NCBI GenBank assembly: GCA_012934845.2
Contig: WNNJ02001795.1
Location: 62,001-126,000, forward strand
Reading direction: 5' to 3'
Origin: Pomphorhynchus laevis
Taxonomy: Eukaryota > Acanthocephala > Palaeacanthocephala > Echinorhynchida > Pomphorhynchidae
DNA: 64,000 nt
Below the pieces are notes generated by a model, which had not been told where the DNA came from, ran no database searches, and worked only from the letters and a program-made list of their open reading frames with translations. Position 1 is the stretch's first letter; every line of letters starts with the position of its first letter. Below are positions 46,134 to 56,521 of the stretch, piece by piece. Made by a program: the position numbers and the translations under genes.

Positions 46134-46256
46134 TTAAACCTTACATTTTGCTAGAATACGCGCTTTGAAATATAAAACATATCATTATTTTCATCAAATT
46201 ATTACATAATCACAATTAGGTTCAACTAACCTAATAATATATCAAAATAATGAAAT
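46134..46256 (+). repeat. Right direct repeat flanking the 304-bp array
   Basis: Counterpart of 44549-44672. Confidence 0.7.
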
Positions 46257-47242
46257 CTACACGGATTAAAATGCTTAAAATAGTATTGGGAAGATAACGA
46301 AAGAAACAAAATAATGGTAGATTATTAAATTGGAAAATAATAAGAGTTTTTCTTGAAATAAATCAAAATTAGTTCAATATTTCCGTCGAGTCGATAACCA
46401 TCATCCGAATTTTCACTTGCTACCAAAACTTTGGTCGGCATGATTTTACATGCCGACTAAAAGAGATTTTTTCATGCCAACTAAAAGAGATTTCATAAGA
46501 TTTTTTACTAAAAAACACTATTTCACTTGCCTAATAAAATTCTTAGATGACCAACACTTGGATCATAAGATAAATAACTTTTTATTGAAGCGCAATTCTA
46601 GTATTTTTGCCGATTCAATCGAAATATTGACCTAGTCTTAGATATTTCGTAAGAAGAATAAAAAAATATCTTTCTATTCTTATTAATTTCGAGAATTGTA
46701 ATTCTGTTTCCAAATAACACTATCGTTGATAACTAAATTGATATTTAAATTTCATAAGCTGATTGGTAAATGACATAGATTTACTGTTAGAAAGCCTGTT
46801 CTGTGATTGCAGAGTACAGAATTACGAATATGCTAATAAAGAATTAGATTTAGAAGACTAATATTTCTAAAATACGTTTTTAAGAATAGTCAAATAAGTA
46901 TAAATTGATATCCAAATTATTTGCATACTCTAAGAATTATGAAAAGTAAAGGCTATTTAGCCTTAACGTATATTTAGCTTTAAAAATAAAACGTTTTGAT
47001 TTCTTTTTTGAAAAAATTTACAAACAATTTAAAAAAATGAAATACCGTTTCTGCATGTATTGAACGAAAGCTTTTGCACAATACAAAAGTTCGAAACGTT
47101 CGTGAGCGAATGTTTTTACTCGTGTACGACAACTAACTCTTATATACTAAAGAGGTAGAGCTTTATATTAAGCTCTACTTTTTATATGAATTTAGAGTAG
47201 ATATTAATATAAATATAGGGTTTTCTGCACTCAATAAGTCAA
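46257..47242. other. Intron sequence, AT-rich
   Basis: The plus ORF at 46450-46635 lies in repetitive CATGCCGACTAAAAGAGAT units and is not credible. Nothing else recognised. Confidence 0.4.
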
Positions 47243-48300
47243 ATAAGCTAACTGATTCTACGTATTTAATATAATTATAAAATAAACAAAACATAATAAT
47301 GCTAAATCAAAATTTAATAATTAAATAATAAAATAAATAATTGTTTTTAGATTTTCTATAATTTAAATCAAGTTAAAAAATAAAAATAAAAATAAAAAAT
47401 AAAATTTAAAATAAACGTCATTTTTATGAATTGACTAATAAATAACAGACGTTGTATCAGAATAAGAATTAGAGGTCATCAGGAGGAACTGCTATGCTAT
47501 CAGGTTTCGGCCCCTAACTCCTCTACCCAACATAGCAGCGGGGCCAAATACATGCTAATGATGTATTTCCTCTGAAATAACTATCTAGTATCTTATTCTA
47601 ATGCAAAGTATATTATTTATTATCCATCCATAAAAATTTGTCACTTAAGAGTTTAAATTTATTCTTTATATTATTGTGTTGATTTATATATTTTACTATT
47701 TTCTGCTTGGTGTTATTTTTATAGTAACCTAGTTTAAAATATGTATCTATTAAATTATTTAAATGATTTTAAAGAAAGCCAATATAATTACATATTGTTG
47801 CAATTCTTAAAATTTCATTATTTAATGTATTATATTTTATATTATATGGTATGCATGAAAGCTCATGCAAAAATATGTTTCTGGTAAATTTAAATATGTC
47901 ATCTTTACGATATAAATTAAAAGTGGTTTTAATTGATGTTTATTTAATGTTCATATCTAAATATAATACAAAGTATATTATTTATTATCCTATGATAAAA
48001 ATTTTCCGCTAATGATTTTAAATTTATTTTTAATATTTTGTGTTAATTAATATATTTTACTATTTTCTGCTTGATGTTATTTTTATAGTAACCTAGTTTA
48101 AAATATGTATCTATTAAATTATTTAAATGATTTTGAAGAAAGCCAATATCATTACATATTGTTGCAATTCTTAAAATTTCATTATTTAATGTATTATATT
48201 TTATATTATATGGTATGCATGAATGCTCATGCAAAAATATGTTTCTTGTAAATTTAAATATGTCATCTTTACGATATAAATTATTAGTAGTTTTAAGTGC
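47243..48300 (-). mobile_element. Penelope-like element, 3' portion with duplicated RT C-terminus
   Basis: Minus strand: terminal block (about 47243-47280), 3' region with the structured motif (47469-47538), then the C-terminal part of the RT frame twice in tandem (about 47620-47960 and 47975-48300; both contain TTTTATAGTAACCTAG and GCTCATGCAAAAATATGTTTCT). It is closely similar to the element at 28.6-30.9 kb and is 5'-truncated. Tandem partial copies are typical of PLEs. Confidence 0.8.
47469..47538 (-). ncRNA. Strand-permuted hammerhead-like motif of PLE copy 2
   Basis: Identical in all paired segments to 30583-30652. Confidence 0.5.
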
Positions 48301-48370
48301 AGAAACTGTTTTACCAACAAATGATTTATTTTGTGCATAATTATTTTTATTTGATCTATTCTACGCTAAA

Positions 48371-48595
48371 AATATTAGATAGTTTTAAATGAACGAAGAA
48401 GAAAAAATTACCATTTATTTAATAGTACAATATTTCGATAGCTCCTACTTTCATCATCAGGATTAAAATTTTAAATTAAAATTAGATTAAAATATTTTTA
48501 AATTTTAATCCTGATGATGATAGCCCGAACTATCGAAATATTGTACTATTAAATAAATGGTATTTATCCTTCGTTTCTTTAAAACTATCTAATAT
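48371..48595. repeat. Palindrome, CTGATGATGATAG family, copy 1
   Basis: Arms from ATATTAGATAGTTTTAAA to TTTAAAACTATCTAATAT. The plus arm has CTGATGA, T, GATAG/CTATC with loop CCCGAA, then GAAATATT. The same family lies at 56331-56521. The hammerhead-like core lacks a convincing stem I. Confidence 0.7.
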
Positions 48596-48881
48596 AAAAT
48601 GGAAGGAGATTCTGGATTTTGTGTGTACTAGTCAAATAATATATATTTAATTAATTACCTTAAACTAGATTGATTTGTATTACCATGAAAAATTGCTACG
48701 CTTTGAATCAAAAGTCATTGTAAAGGTATAGACATGTGCAATCAGAAATAGAAATTACGGAATTTCGTTTATACGCAAAACAAGAACTTTAAATCAATAT
48801 TCGTACAATATTTGTTCAGATTAAATTTAAAATTTAAAATTTTAAATAGTTGATAATGATCCATTATTGATAAACAATTAT

Positions 48882-49041
48882 TTGAGCTGTATCAAAGAAA
48901 ATAGGATTTTCTTTTGATATTTCGCTAACTTCTATTAGCATCTTCAGAAAATTACCTTAAATTACCTGTAATTTTCTGAAGATGCTAACAGAAGTTAGCG
49001 AAATATCAAAAATAATTCCTATTTTCTTTGATCCAGCTCCA
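48882..49041. repeat. Palindrome, GGAGCTGGAT family, copy 3
   Basis: Same ends and same CTGAAGATGCTAAC...GTTAGCGAAATATC cores as 3043-3234, with similar flanks (TTTAAATAGTTGATAATGATCC). Confidence 0.7.
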
Positions 49042-49170
49042 ATAATTATTTAAAATTTAACATCTGTTTTTATTAGTGGAAAATTATAAAAATTTGCAGA
49101 TACCTTTTTATCTATTTAAATTTAAGTTTCTGTATTTATTATTACCAAGTTCTAATTGTCTCTATTTCAG

Positions 49171-49302
49171 AGAATGTTGGCAGAAACTGCATTGCATACG
49201 ATGCCATTAAATACCGCAGGGTTGGCTGATCTAAACAAATTCTATCGCGTTGTATTTCTTACGAAGTGTTATATTTCATCTTCATCAAATCCGCTATTCT
49301 TA
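49171..49302 (+). CDS. UBE3C-like exon 4
   Basis: Acceptor CTCTATTTCAG; 44 codons: RMLAETALHTMPLNTAGLAD, LNKFYRVVFLTKCYISSSSN, PLFL; donor GTAAGT, phase 0. The frame stays open past the donor (VSAIKLLL), and this also resembles the family, so the 3' border is uncertain. Confidence 0.6.
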
Positions 49303-49607
49303 GTAAGTGCGATTAAATTACTACTATGTAAAGTGTGGATTTGTTATTATTTCTAAATATCATTTATACATGTTTTGTTTAAATTCAATGCATAAAATAT
49401 TACCAGTGAGCTTAATCAACAAAACAACACAAGCTAATGTATTGTTGGTGTATGCTACAGAGTATTACATATATTTGCTATACGCCATATATTTTTTGCA
49501 GCGAAATTTAATTATTTTCAGTTATGAACTCATCGCAGTAAACTATCTCTCAACTTAAAATTTTGGAGCAGAAGGATCACTAAACACTAATTTATTTTTA
49601 TATTTAG

Positions 49608-49674
49608 CTATCTGCTGCTTGCGGGATCAGAAACAAAACGTACAATTCATATTTTTCTGATGATACAGCAGTTA
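49608..49674 (+). CDS. UBE3C-like exon 5 (borders uncertain)
   Basis: Acceptor TTTATATTTAG; frame YLLLAGSETKRTIHIFLMIQ then QL; possible donor GTGAAG. The translation fits the family segment before the helix LYQNLIKH, but its start phase does not match exon 4 and its end phase does not match the next exon. Confidence 0.4.
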
Positions 49675-50026
49675 GTGAAGCATAAAAATAAATAAATGGT
49701 TTTTAAAATTAAAAAGAATAAATCAACTTTTGTTCACTCAGTGTAATGTTTAGATTTATTTTGTCAAACCGAGATCTTTCTTGTTTTATGCCGTTACCAA
49801 TTTAAACGGCACTCAGCTGTTAAATTAGATAATATCTTTAATTCTCCGGTCTACACCGATTAAACCAGAGAGATATAATGTATGTATACATATTCTTCAA
49901 TTTATTTACAACCAAAAATTTATAACTCGTGCTACAACCAGGTGTGTTCTATACTGACATACGTTACATAGTAAACTTGTCGTCAAAAAACAGTATGTCT
50001 TAGTGTTGAACACACACAGCAAAACA
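49675..50026. other. Intron sequence
   Basis: Nothing recognised. Confidence 0.4.
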
Positions 50027-50760
50027 GATCAGATGAGTGAGTCTACGTATTTTATATTATATATAAATTAAAAATAAAGATAAATAATTATAAATAATAA
50101 ATAATTATATTTTCCAAGGATACGTTCGAAGTGCTCTTAAATTGTTCAGGGTGCTTAAATATCGAGATGAATAATAAAATAAGAAATTATTGTTCACAAA
50201 TTTTCCACTATTGCACTATAGTCCTTTTCAAGTGTTATATTAATAATAATATAATTCCTATTATGTTATAAATAGTTATAAATAATACATGATTATTATA
50301 TAATATTTTATATAATTTATACCTAAAAAGTGTCCTTTTCAAGTGTTATGTTTTGGACTATAAAAACTTATATAAGATTTTATACAATTAATATTTTTTT
50401 AGAACGATAAAATTTATTATTAAAATTTGAAATAAAAATCAATTTTTATGAATTGACTAATAATTAATAGACGATGTATCAAAATAAGGATTAGAGGTCA
50501 TCAGGAGGAACTGCTATGCTATCAGGTTTCGGCCCCTAACTCCTCTATCCAACATAGAAGCAGGGCCAAATGTATGCTAATGACGTATTTCCTCTGATGA
50601 AATTTGATGATTTAGGGTATATCTTATTCAATTACATAGTATATTATTTTTATCTATAAATATTTCCCGCTTTAGAGTTTAAATTTATTTTTAATAATAA
50701 TGTGCTGATTTATATATTGTAAATTTTATATTTTGATAATATTATGTTATTTTATAATTC
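50027..50760 (-). mobile_element. Penelope-like element, 3' portion, older copy
   Basis: Terminal block (GAGTCTACGTATTTTATATT at about 50038), 3' region with the structured motif (50491-50560), and a diverged start of the RT C-terminus (about 50630-50760). More diverged than the copies at 30 and 47 kb. Confidence 0.75.
50491..50560 (-). ncRNA. Strand-permuted hammerhead-like motif of PLE copy 3
   Basis: As at 30583-30652, with stem III strand CTTCTATG and GGATA in place of GGGTA, so it is probably decayed. Confidence 0.4.
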
Positions 50761-51383
50761 TACATTATAAGTTAAAGTAAAAATTCATAACACATGCTTG
50801 AAAATAATTGTTTAGTTATTTGCTTAAAATGATTGTTTTGGAATTCAAAAATATTTGTAATTGTTTTACATTCCATTTAAATAATAATAATAATTGGAAT
50901 TAACATTTAAATTACTTGAATATCAATCATGATATCCAAATAATTTACAGTTATAGTATGAATTCAACCATGATACTTAATTATGTCCATTAGCAGTGAC
51001 TGCGTTTTGCATCGTTGATTTATTCCTACGAATGATTTGAGAATTGAGAAGTTTTCAGAATTGTGTCTTGCATCTACTAATTTTTGCTGCTTTTTTAAAA
51101 TCTTCATTAAAACATTTTTACGATGTTTAAATGAGCATCGTTAAGGAAAAAACGCAATGTTTAATTTGAAAATATTAAAGCTACGTGCAGAATAAAAATC
51201 AAAATTTTAATTGTACTCAAAAAATGATGTTTTATAAAAAACATCATTTTGTTTCTCTTAAATTCTACACTTTAAGTATTGTGTCCGATACAATTAATTG
51301 TCTCTAATTAAAACACACTTAAAAATTAAAAAACTACCACATCACAATAAATAATATTTTTACAATGCCATGAGTTAGAAAAT
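50761..51383. other. Intron sequence, AT-rich
   Basis: Nothing recognised. Confidence 0.4.
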
Positions 51384-51530
51384 TAATAAAGAGCACAAAA
51401 TTTTTTTATAATTTTTTATAAATGAAATTGTCATTGCAAACTTTCAGTAACGATCTGTTACCATCTTCAGGCTCAAGATGGTAACAGTTACCATTTTATA
51501 ATAATAAAAAAATTTCTGTACTCTTCATTA
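51384..51530. repeat. Palindrome with CUGAAGA-stem-GAAA core
   Basis: Arms AATAAAGAGCACAAAATTTTT and its relative near 51510-51530. The minus strand has CTGAAGA, T, GGTAAC/GTTAC(T), GAAAG. Distinct from the other palindrome families. Confidence 0.55.
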
Positions 51531-51923
51531 TCGGCAATTGGAACGGGATTGTTCTCAATCTCATTATTGACCACATTAGTAGTGAACATTAGTTCATTCT
51601 TAATGCCTATCGAATCGTGTAGTCCCAGTGTACTAGTGTGCGAAGCAGGTTTAATGAAAGCTTTTAAAACGGTAAAATTCCGACGTTAATGCGTTTTACG
51701 TTGGAATGAATGCTTTTTGTTATGAATGGTAGAGTGCGTTGACAGCTTTAATTAAAGAAAATAATTATTATTTTAATGTTATCCAAAACCTCTGGAATAT
51801 AAAAATGCAAAACGTTTACCGTTTGCTTAATTTCTTTATTTGTGTTTATGCATTTCAATACGCATTTTATTTAGTCATGCCTACTTAATCATATAATTTC
51901 TGTTCTTCAAAACCTGAGTTCAG

Positions 51924-51993
51924 TAGAAATATCAAATGATTCGCGAGCCATTATCCGAGCAATTGCACGCGATGTTCAACAGATTTGTATAAG
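51924..51993 (+). CDS. UBE3C-like exon 6
   Basis: Acceptor GAGTTCAG; reading EISNDSRAIIRAIARDVQQI then CI; donor AAG/GTAGTA, ending in phase 2, which agrees with the next exon. The frame is open further upstream (LQNLSSV), so the acceptor may lie at about 51918 instead. Confidence 0.45.
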
Positions 51994-52682
51994 GTAGTAT
52001 GTGCTGTTTGCTCTTTCTATTCTTTTAATATTTTTATTTCTTAAAATTAAACCTTATATTGCATTTTTAACTCCAAAATAAACTTTTCGAAAAACTTGCT
52101 CTTTCGAAAAACAAGTTGAAATGATATCTATATTTACAGGACAATAACTTAAATCTATGCAATGTTCTTTAAGAAGGTATCACAATTTGAAATAACTCTG
52201 TATTATTCGAACAACATTAGTGGTTGTGAATACACATAAAATACGTCAATATTAAGAAGGCGTAGATGGCCCATACTTCGTTTTGTCTGACGCTAAGTTT
52301 GATAGTATCTGAAAGGATTTAAATAATCATAAAATTCAGCTTATGTTAGCATCATCAATTGGCGTCATATAATCATAACTTATTTTATTACTTTGCAAAC
52401 TAAATTTGATAAAAATGAAAATCATTATACTCTAAATTTACCTTATACTCAAAGTTTCGGTTTTGCGTGGCCTAACTTCTTATTTAAATTTGAAGTTATA
52501 CACTGAAAAATCTAAGAGGTAAAAATATAAAATTGAAAAATACGGTTCGCTCAAACTTAGAAAATAAAAATATTTTGCCCTTGCTGGTGTAAGAATCTAA
52601 TTTCAAATAACTATATATAATGATGTCATGTAAAATAAACCTGAAATGTTTGAAAAAGAAATAGTTAAGCTCTTCGTATAAT
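51994..52682. other. Intron sequence
   Basis: Nothing recognised. Confidence 0.4.
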
Positions 52683-52699
52683 GTCTATAATCGATAGCC

Positions 52700-53150
52700 T
52701 TAGACTTCCTCCTCTTCGTTATCACTACTTTCAGATAGCGCTAGATCATCTAGAATATCTGAATCAACCGATCCACTGACAACTAGCCGGCCTTTTTCCG
52801 GTATCATCTGTTTGTTTATAGTGGGCGTGATTATTTGATCTGTTTCACAAAAGTCAGTTAATAATTCTGTTTTATAATTAAAACTTCCGTCCGATTCATG
52901 ATTATCACTATTTGCGTTCGATAAACTACCAGTTAATTCAGAATCAGAAATTGTATGTACGTCATGTGTCATATAATCGACGGTCTGTTTACTAATTTCG
53001 GTTTATGGCTGTGAGTTTATAGTTAAAGATTCAGGATCATCAGCGTCGTTATTATTTGATGAATTGTCACATTGTTGCAGAAAGGTGTCAAATGATGTGT
53101 CAAATGATATAATGATGTTGTAGCTAACTTGATAACGTAACTGACTTGTT
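52700..53150 (-). pseudogene. Acidic Ser/Asp-rich coding-like segment, unidentified
   Basis: The minus strand gives an ORF of 90 codons (52972-52700) ending DDLALSESSDNEEEEV. The same frame continues upstream past one TAA at about 53005 with FDTFLQQCDNSSNNNDADD and RYQVSYNIIISFD up to a possible acceptor near 53150. The acidic C-terminus looks like a real protein end. It is antisense inside an intron of the UBE3C-like gene, so a retrocopy fragment or an unrelated nested gene is possible. Family unknown. Confidence 0.3.
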
Positions 53151-53626
53151 TCCTTAGCACATCCGTACACTACCATTAAATATCCATTTTATTACTTATC
53201 ACAGTGTTCTAACTGCCTGTACACTCAAGCTTCTTCAAGATTACATGCAGGGTACACCCTGCTTGTAATCTTGAAGAAGTTATCTAGTAATTTCTTCACT
53301 TTGCACTTCCTATTGCTTTAATTAACTTTTCGTAATACATTATATAAAATTATTAAAATTACTTAAAAATAAAATTATTATATATTTCATTCTTTCCATT
53401 ATACGATATTTTGTCTTGTATTTTTGATGTCTATAATGTTTATTTTGCATTAAATTTTTAAAATATATTTATTTTTTAAGTTTTAATTTAAATTAAAATT
53501 TTGGATTTTTGTATCAGATGGGCGCCCACGTAATATTAAATATGTCTAATGTTTAACTTTATGTTTTAAACTTATAGTTTGTAGGTAAATCATTAATAAT
53601 TGTGGTTTTATAAAGATTTACTTATA
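53151..53626. other. Intron sequence with a small hairpin
   Basis: Holds a 363-family scrap (TTAGCACATCCGTACACTACC near 53155) and an inverted repeat CTTCTTCAAGATTACA/TGTAATCTTGAAGAAG at 53229-53280. Confidence 0.5.
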
Positions 53627-53681
53627 TTTTTCCGATTGTGGCACGATATTATCCTCACAGGTATTGATCTTATTTTTGATA

Positions 53682-53755
53682 CAGCAGGACGCTACTAATC
53701 AGTCTGGTGGGTCTCATCAGCTGCTGACCCAGACCTACATTTCACGTTTCGACCC
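53682..53755 (-). ncRNA. Strand-permuted hammerhead-like motif, SINE minus arm (intact)
   Basis: Minus order: GGGTC-GAAA, ACG...GTCTGG, CAGCAG-CTGATGA-GACCC, CCAGAC...GCGTC, CTGCTG. Stem II GGGTC/GACCC, stem III ACG/CGT plus GTCTGG/CCAGAC with a wide internal loop, stem I CAGCAG/CTGCTG (6 perfect pairs). Predicted cleavage after GCGUC, between 53688 and 53687. Confidence 0.65.
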
Positions 53756-53902
53756 TTATTATCTGCTTTCTCCGTTGACTGATGCTGATCGGATTTGAAC
53801 TCAGGACGTCTGTATCGTGATTCAACGCAACATCCACTAAGCTGGCTGCTCCAGTGGTGTAGATATACATTTCTGTATATTACTTTTGTATATCTACACC
53901 AC

Positions 53903-53977
53903 TGGAGCAGCCAGCTTAGTGGATGTTGCGTTGAATCACGATACAGACGTCCTGAGTTCAAATCCGATCAGCATCAG
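53903..53977 (+). other. tRNA-like region of the SINE
   Basis: GGAGCAGCCAGCTTAGTGG followed by a possible anticodon arm and a T-arm-like TCCTGAGTTCAAATCC. No full cloverleaf with a matching acceptor stem is visible, so this is a tRNA relative, not a functional tRNA gene. Mirror copy at about 53785-53858 (-). Confidence 0.5.
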
Positions 53978-54000
53978 TCAACGGAGAAAGCAGATAATAA

Positions 54001-54075
54001 GGGTCGAAGCGTGAAATGTAGGTCTGGGTCAGCAGCTGATGAGACCCACCCAGACTGATTAGTAGCGTCCTGCTG
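54001..54075 (+). ncRNA. Strand-permuted hammerhead-like motif, SINE plus arm
   Basis: Mirror copy of 53682-53755. The conserved GAAA has become GAAG, so this copy should be inactive; the stems are kept. Confidence 0.55.
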
Positions 54076-54214
54076 TATCAAAAATAAGATCAATACCTGT
54101 GGGGATAATATCGTGCCACAATCGGAAAAATTTCAGCTCACAGATGCGATCAAATACAATTTACTTATATTGTAGTAAATTATGTTAATATTACTTTCGC
54201 ATACTAGTGACTAT

Positions 54215-54500
54215 ATTTTGTAGGCATACATGAGAGATACAAATGGTTTTCTGTTTATACAACGTTTTGGTCAAACACTGTGACCCTTTTCAAGTTAGTA
54301 CACTTACAAAATTTACAACTTTATACGAAATATTTACGAAATAAATATTTTATTTCGTATCTATTGTATATAAAAATGTAAATAGTTTTCGAGTGACTAA
54401 CTTGAAAAGGGTCACAGTGTTTGACCGAAACTTTGTATAGACATAAACCATTTGTATTTATCGTGTGTATAATTTATATAATGTGCCTACCAAAATATAT
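54215..54500. repeat. Palindrome with GGGTC...GACC-GAAAC core
   Basis: Arms carry ACTTGAAAAGGGTCACAGTG and TTTGACCGAAAC (right) or TTTGACCAAAAC (left, complement). This resembles a hammerhead stem II and GAAA strand, but CUGANGA is replaced by CTTGAAA. Confidence 0.6.
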
Positions 54501-55162
54501 TATAGTAAATTATACTTTACAACTTAATATTTTTAAATCTTCAGCATCCGTAAGTATTTGGTCCTAGATAAAAACTAAATATTTCGTCGATTGACCCAGA
54601 TAATTTGATTTTTTGCGTATTTGATATAATAATGTGTAATCGTAAGAAACCTTTGCGAATAATAAACTAATATTTTAAATATCGAAAATAATATATACGT
54701 TCTTGGCATGTTATTTAGGTTTGTATACACATATTCACAATCCTCTAATAAATAATAAAAAGCATCACTATGGCTATAATGTGTGTAGCATCTCATGAAT
54801 CATATAGCGGTATTTTGGATAGTAAATATCGTATGAAGTTTTGCATTTTTGCAAGAACATACATATATAAATTGATATACTGAAGCTGTGATCGTCATGA
54901 GCATTGTATTTACAGAAATTATTTTAAGTTAGGTAATTGAAATGAATAACATTTTAATTTTGACATGGCAAAACTTTCAATTTTTATTTTTCTTGAAAAT
55001 TGTGTTATATTGAGTAGATAATATATAAATTACATTTATAAAATGTCATTCTTAATTTTAAAATACTTTTTATTTGACTTAAATTGTTTAAAGGTTTACA
55101 AATTTTAAATTCAAACTTCGTACTGACTTGATTAAAATTTTCTTTTTAAATTATCGTTACAG
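54501..55162. other. Intron sequence, AT-rich
   Basis: Nothing recognised. Confidence 0.4.
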
Positions 55163-55287
55163 TTGTGTATTTAATGCGAAATCGTGCTACTTTCAAGTTT
55201 TACGAATACTGAACTGTTTATGGTCAGCTAATTTTATTGATGCATCTGAGTATTCGTACTCTTTCATGTTCTTTTACTCACATGTTG
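55163..55287 (+). CDS. UBE3C-like exon 7
   Basis: Acceptor ATCGTTACAG; starts in phase 2: CVFNAKSCYFQVLRILNCLW, SANFIDASEYSYSFMFFYSH, V; donor GTTG/GTAAGT, ending in phase 1. CYFQVLRILNCLW matches the family segment CLFQIKRLMSLCC. Confidence 0.65.
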
Positions 55288-55358
55288 GTAAGTGTTTTTG
55301 ATCGTAAATAAATTAAATACTCAATCGCAAATTTATTTCTATTCTTTTATCTGTAAAG

Positions 55359-55512
55359 ATAAGTACTATGAATGCGTTCGAAGTCTTGCAGAATCACTTA
55401 CACTGGATCAATCTCAAGCAAATAGCAGTAACAACATAATTATGTTCAATTTATCAAAGGTTATAATAGCTCCTTTGCAATTGAACGACATCAAATCTAT
55501 GACCAATATACG
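55359..55512 (+). CDS. UBE3C-like exon 8
   Basis: Acceptor TTATCTGTAAAG; phase 1 join gives D, then KYYECVRSLAESLTLDQSQA, NSSNNIIMFNLSKVIIAPLQ, LNDIKSMTNI; donor ACG/GTACTA, phase 2. FNLSKVIIAPLQL matches the family DLSRVPIAKILL. Confidence 0.65.
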
Positions 55513-55664
55513 GTACTACTGCACACATACATATTTAGTTTCTTAATTTCATTTTCGAAATTAAATTTTGAAATTATTTATTTTATTTGTATATTTATTA
55601 TATTAAAACAATATTGTAATATTATAAATTGATTGTTCGCTCATTTTAAATTATATTTAATTAG

Positions 55665-56087
55665 TGGAGATAGTGAAATGATACTTTTTATTAAAGGTCA
55701 AATTTTCTATAGCTAACTGCAATCATCCTCAGTACAAAATTATGAAAAATGTACAACAAAATCAAAATATGTAGTTAGTTCTATATATTTCGATTTTGTA
55801 TATATAGTTGGAACTTTTCCAACACAAAGAAATTAAACATTTCTTCAATACTTTAAAATGTTCCCGGCTAGGGATCGAAATATTGAAGAAATGCTTAATT
55901 TCTTGTTGGGAAAGGCTTTTCGATTTAATATGGAATATGTACCCCAGCGTGTCTCGTTCAGTTATAACTATATATTTCGATTTTTTTGTACATTTTTCAT
56001 AATTTTGTCCTGACGCCATATCAGTTAGCTTTTCAAAATTTGTCCTTTAATAAAAGGTATAATTTCACTCTCTCCACCTATTAAATA
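55665..56087. repeat. Nested palindromes
   Basis: Outer arms TTTTTATTAAAGGTCAAATTT and AATTTGTCCTTTAATAAAAGG; inner arms AAACATTTCTTCAATA and TATTGAAGAAATGCTT. CCTCAGTAC / GTCCTGACGC suggest a decayed hammerhead-like core (CTGAGGA). No coding. Confidence 0.55.
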
Positions 56088-56330
56088 AAATATTGTTTAT
56101 TGTTATTATAAAACATATTGTTATTATTACAACTGTTATTTATTGTGTAACTATAAATGTGTAAACAATATGTTTAGCCCATTGAAATGAAAACTTTAAT
56201 TTTATCAATATTTATATATAAAAAATATAAGGTATATTCATAATAAAATGTTTTCTTCTATACGAAATTATAAAATATTACGTAAATTTGTATAGATAAT
56301 TTACTATCAAATCTATATTATTATAGGAAC

Positions 56331-56521
56331 GAAGAAGAAAATATCCTTTATTTGATTAAAATTCTATATTTCGATAGCTCCTGCTATCATCATCAGGATT
56401 ACAAAAAAAAGTGTTTCAAACATTAAAAATTTGAAACCTTGTTTTTGTAATCCTGATGATGATAGCAGGAACTATCGAAATATAGAATATTAATCAAATA
56501 AAGGATATTTTCTTCTTCGTT
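56331..56521. repeat. Palindrome, CTGATGATGATAG family, copy 2
   Basis: Ends GAACGAAGAAGAAAATATCC and its complement. The core CTGATGA, T, GATAG/CTATC with loop CAGGAA, then GAAA is present in the plus arm and mirrored in the minus arm. Confidence 0.7.

Larger units (their letters stand above)
53627..54133. mobile_element. Head-to-head pair of a tRNA-derived SINE-like element with hammerhead-like motif
   Basis: An almost perfect 507-bp palindrome; the centre near 53870-53892 contains TATACATTTCTGTATATTAC. Each arm has, from the centre outward, a tRNA-like part with box A-like CAGCTTAGTGG and box B-like GAGTTCAAATCC (plus arm 53903-53977), then the strand-permuted hammerhead-like motif, then CCGATTGTGGCACGATATTAT. 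A pol III-type SINE body joined to a ribozyme recalls schistosome Sm-alpha, but here the ribozyme strands are permuted. Confidence 0.75.

Noticed and set aside
51927-51986. Alternative exon frame KYQMIREPLSEQLHAMFNRF
   Set aside because: Resembles the family weakly, but its end phase does not fit the next exon, whereas the overlapping frame EISNDSRAII does.
53903-53977. Functional tRNA gene
   Set aside because: Box A/B-like words are present, but acceptor and anticodon stems do not pair as in a tRNA; it is part of a palindromic SINE.
53695-54058. Two nearly identical ORFs of 88 and 87 codons
   Set aside because: They arise from the two arms of the SINE palindrome, not from a duplicated gene.
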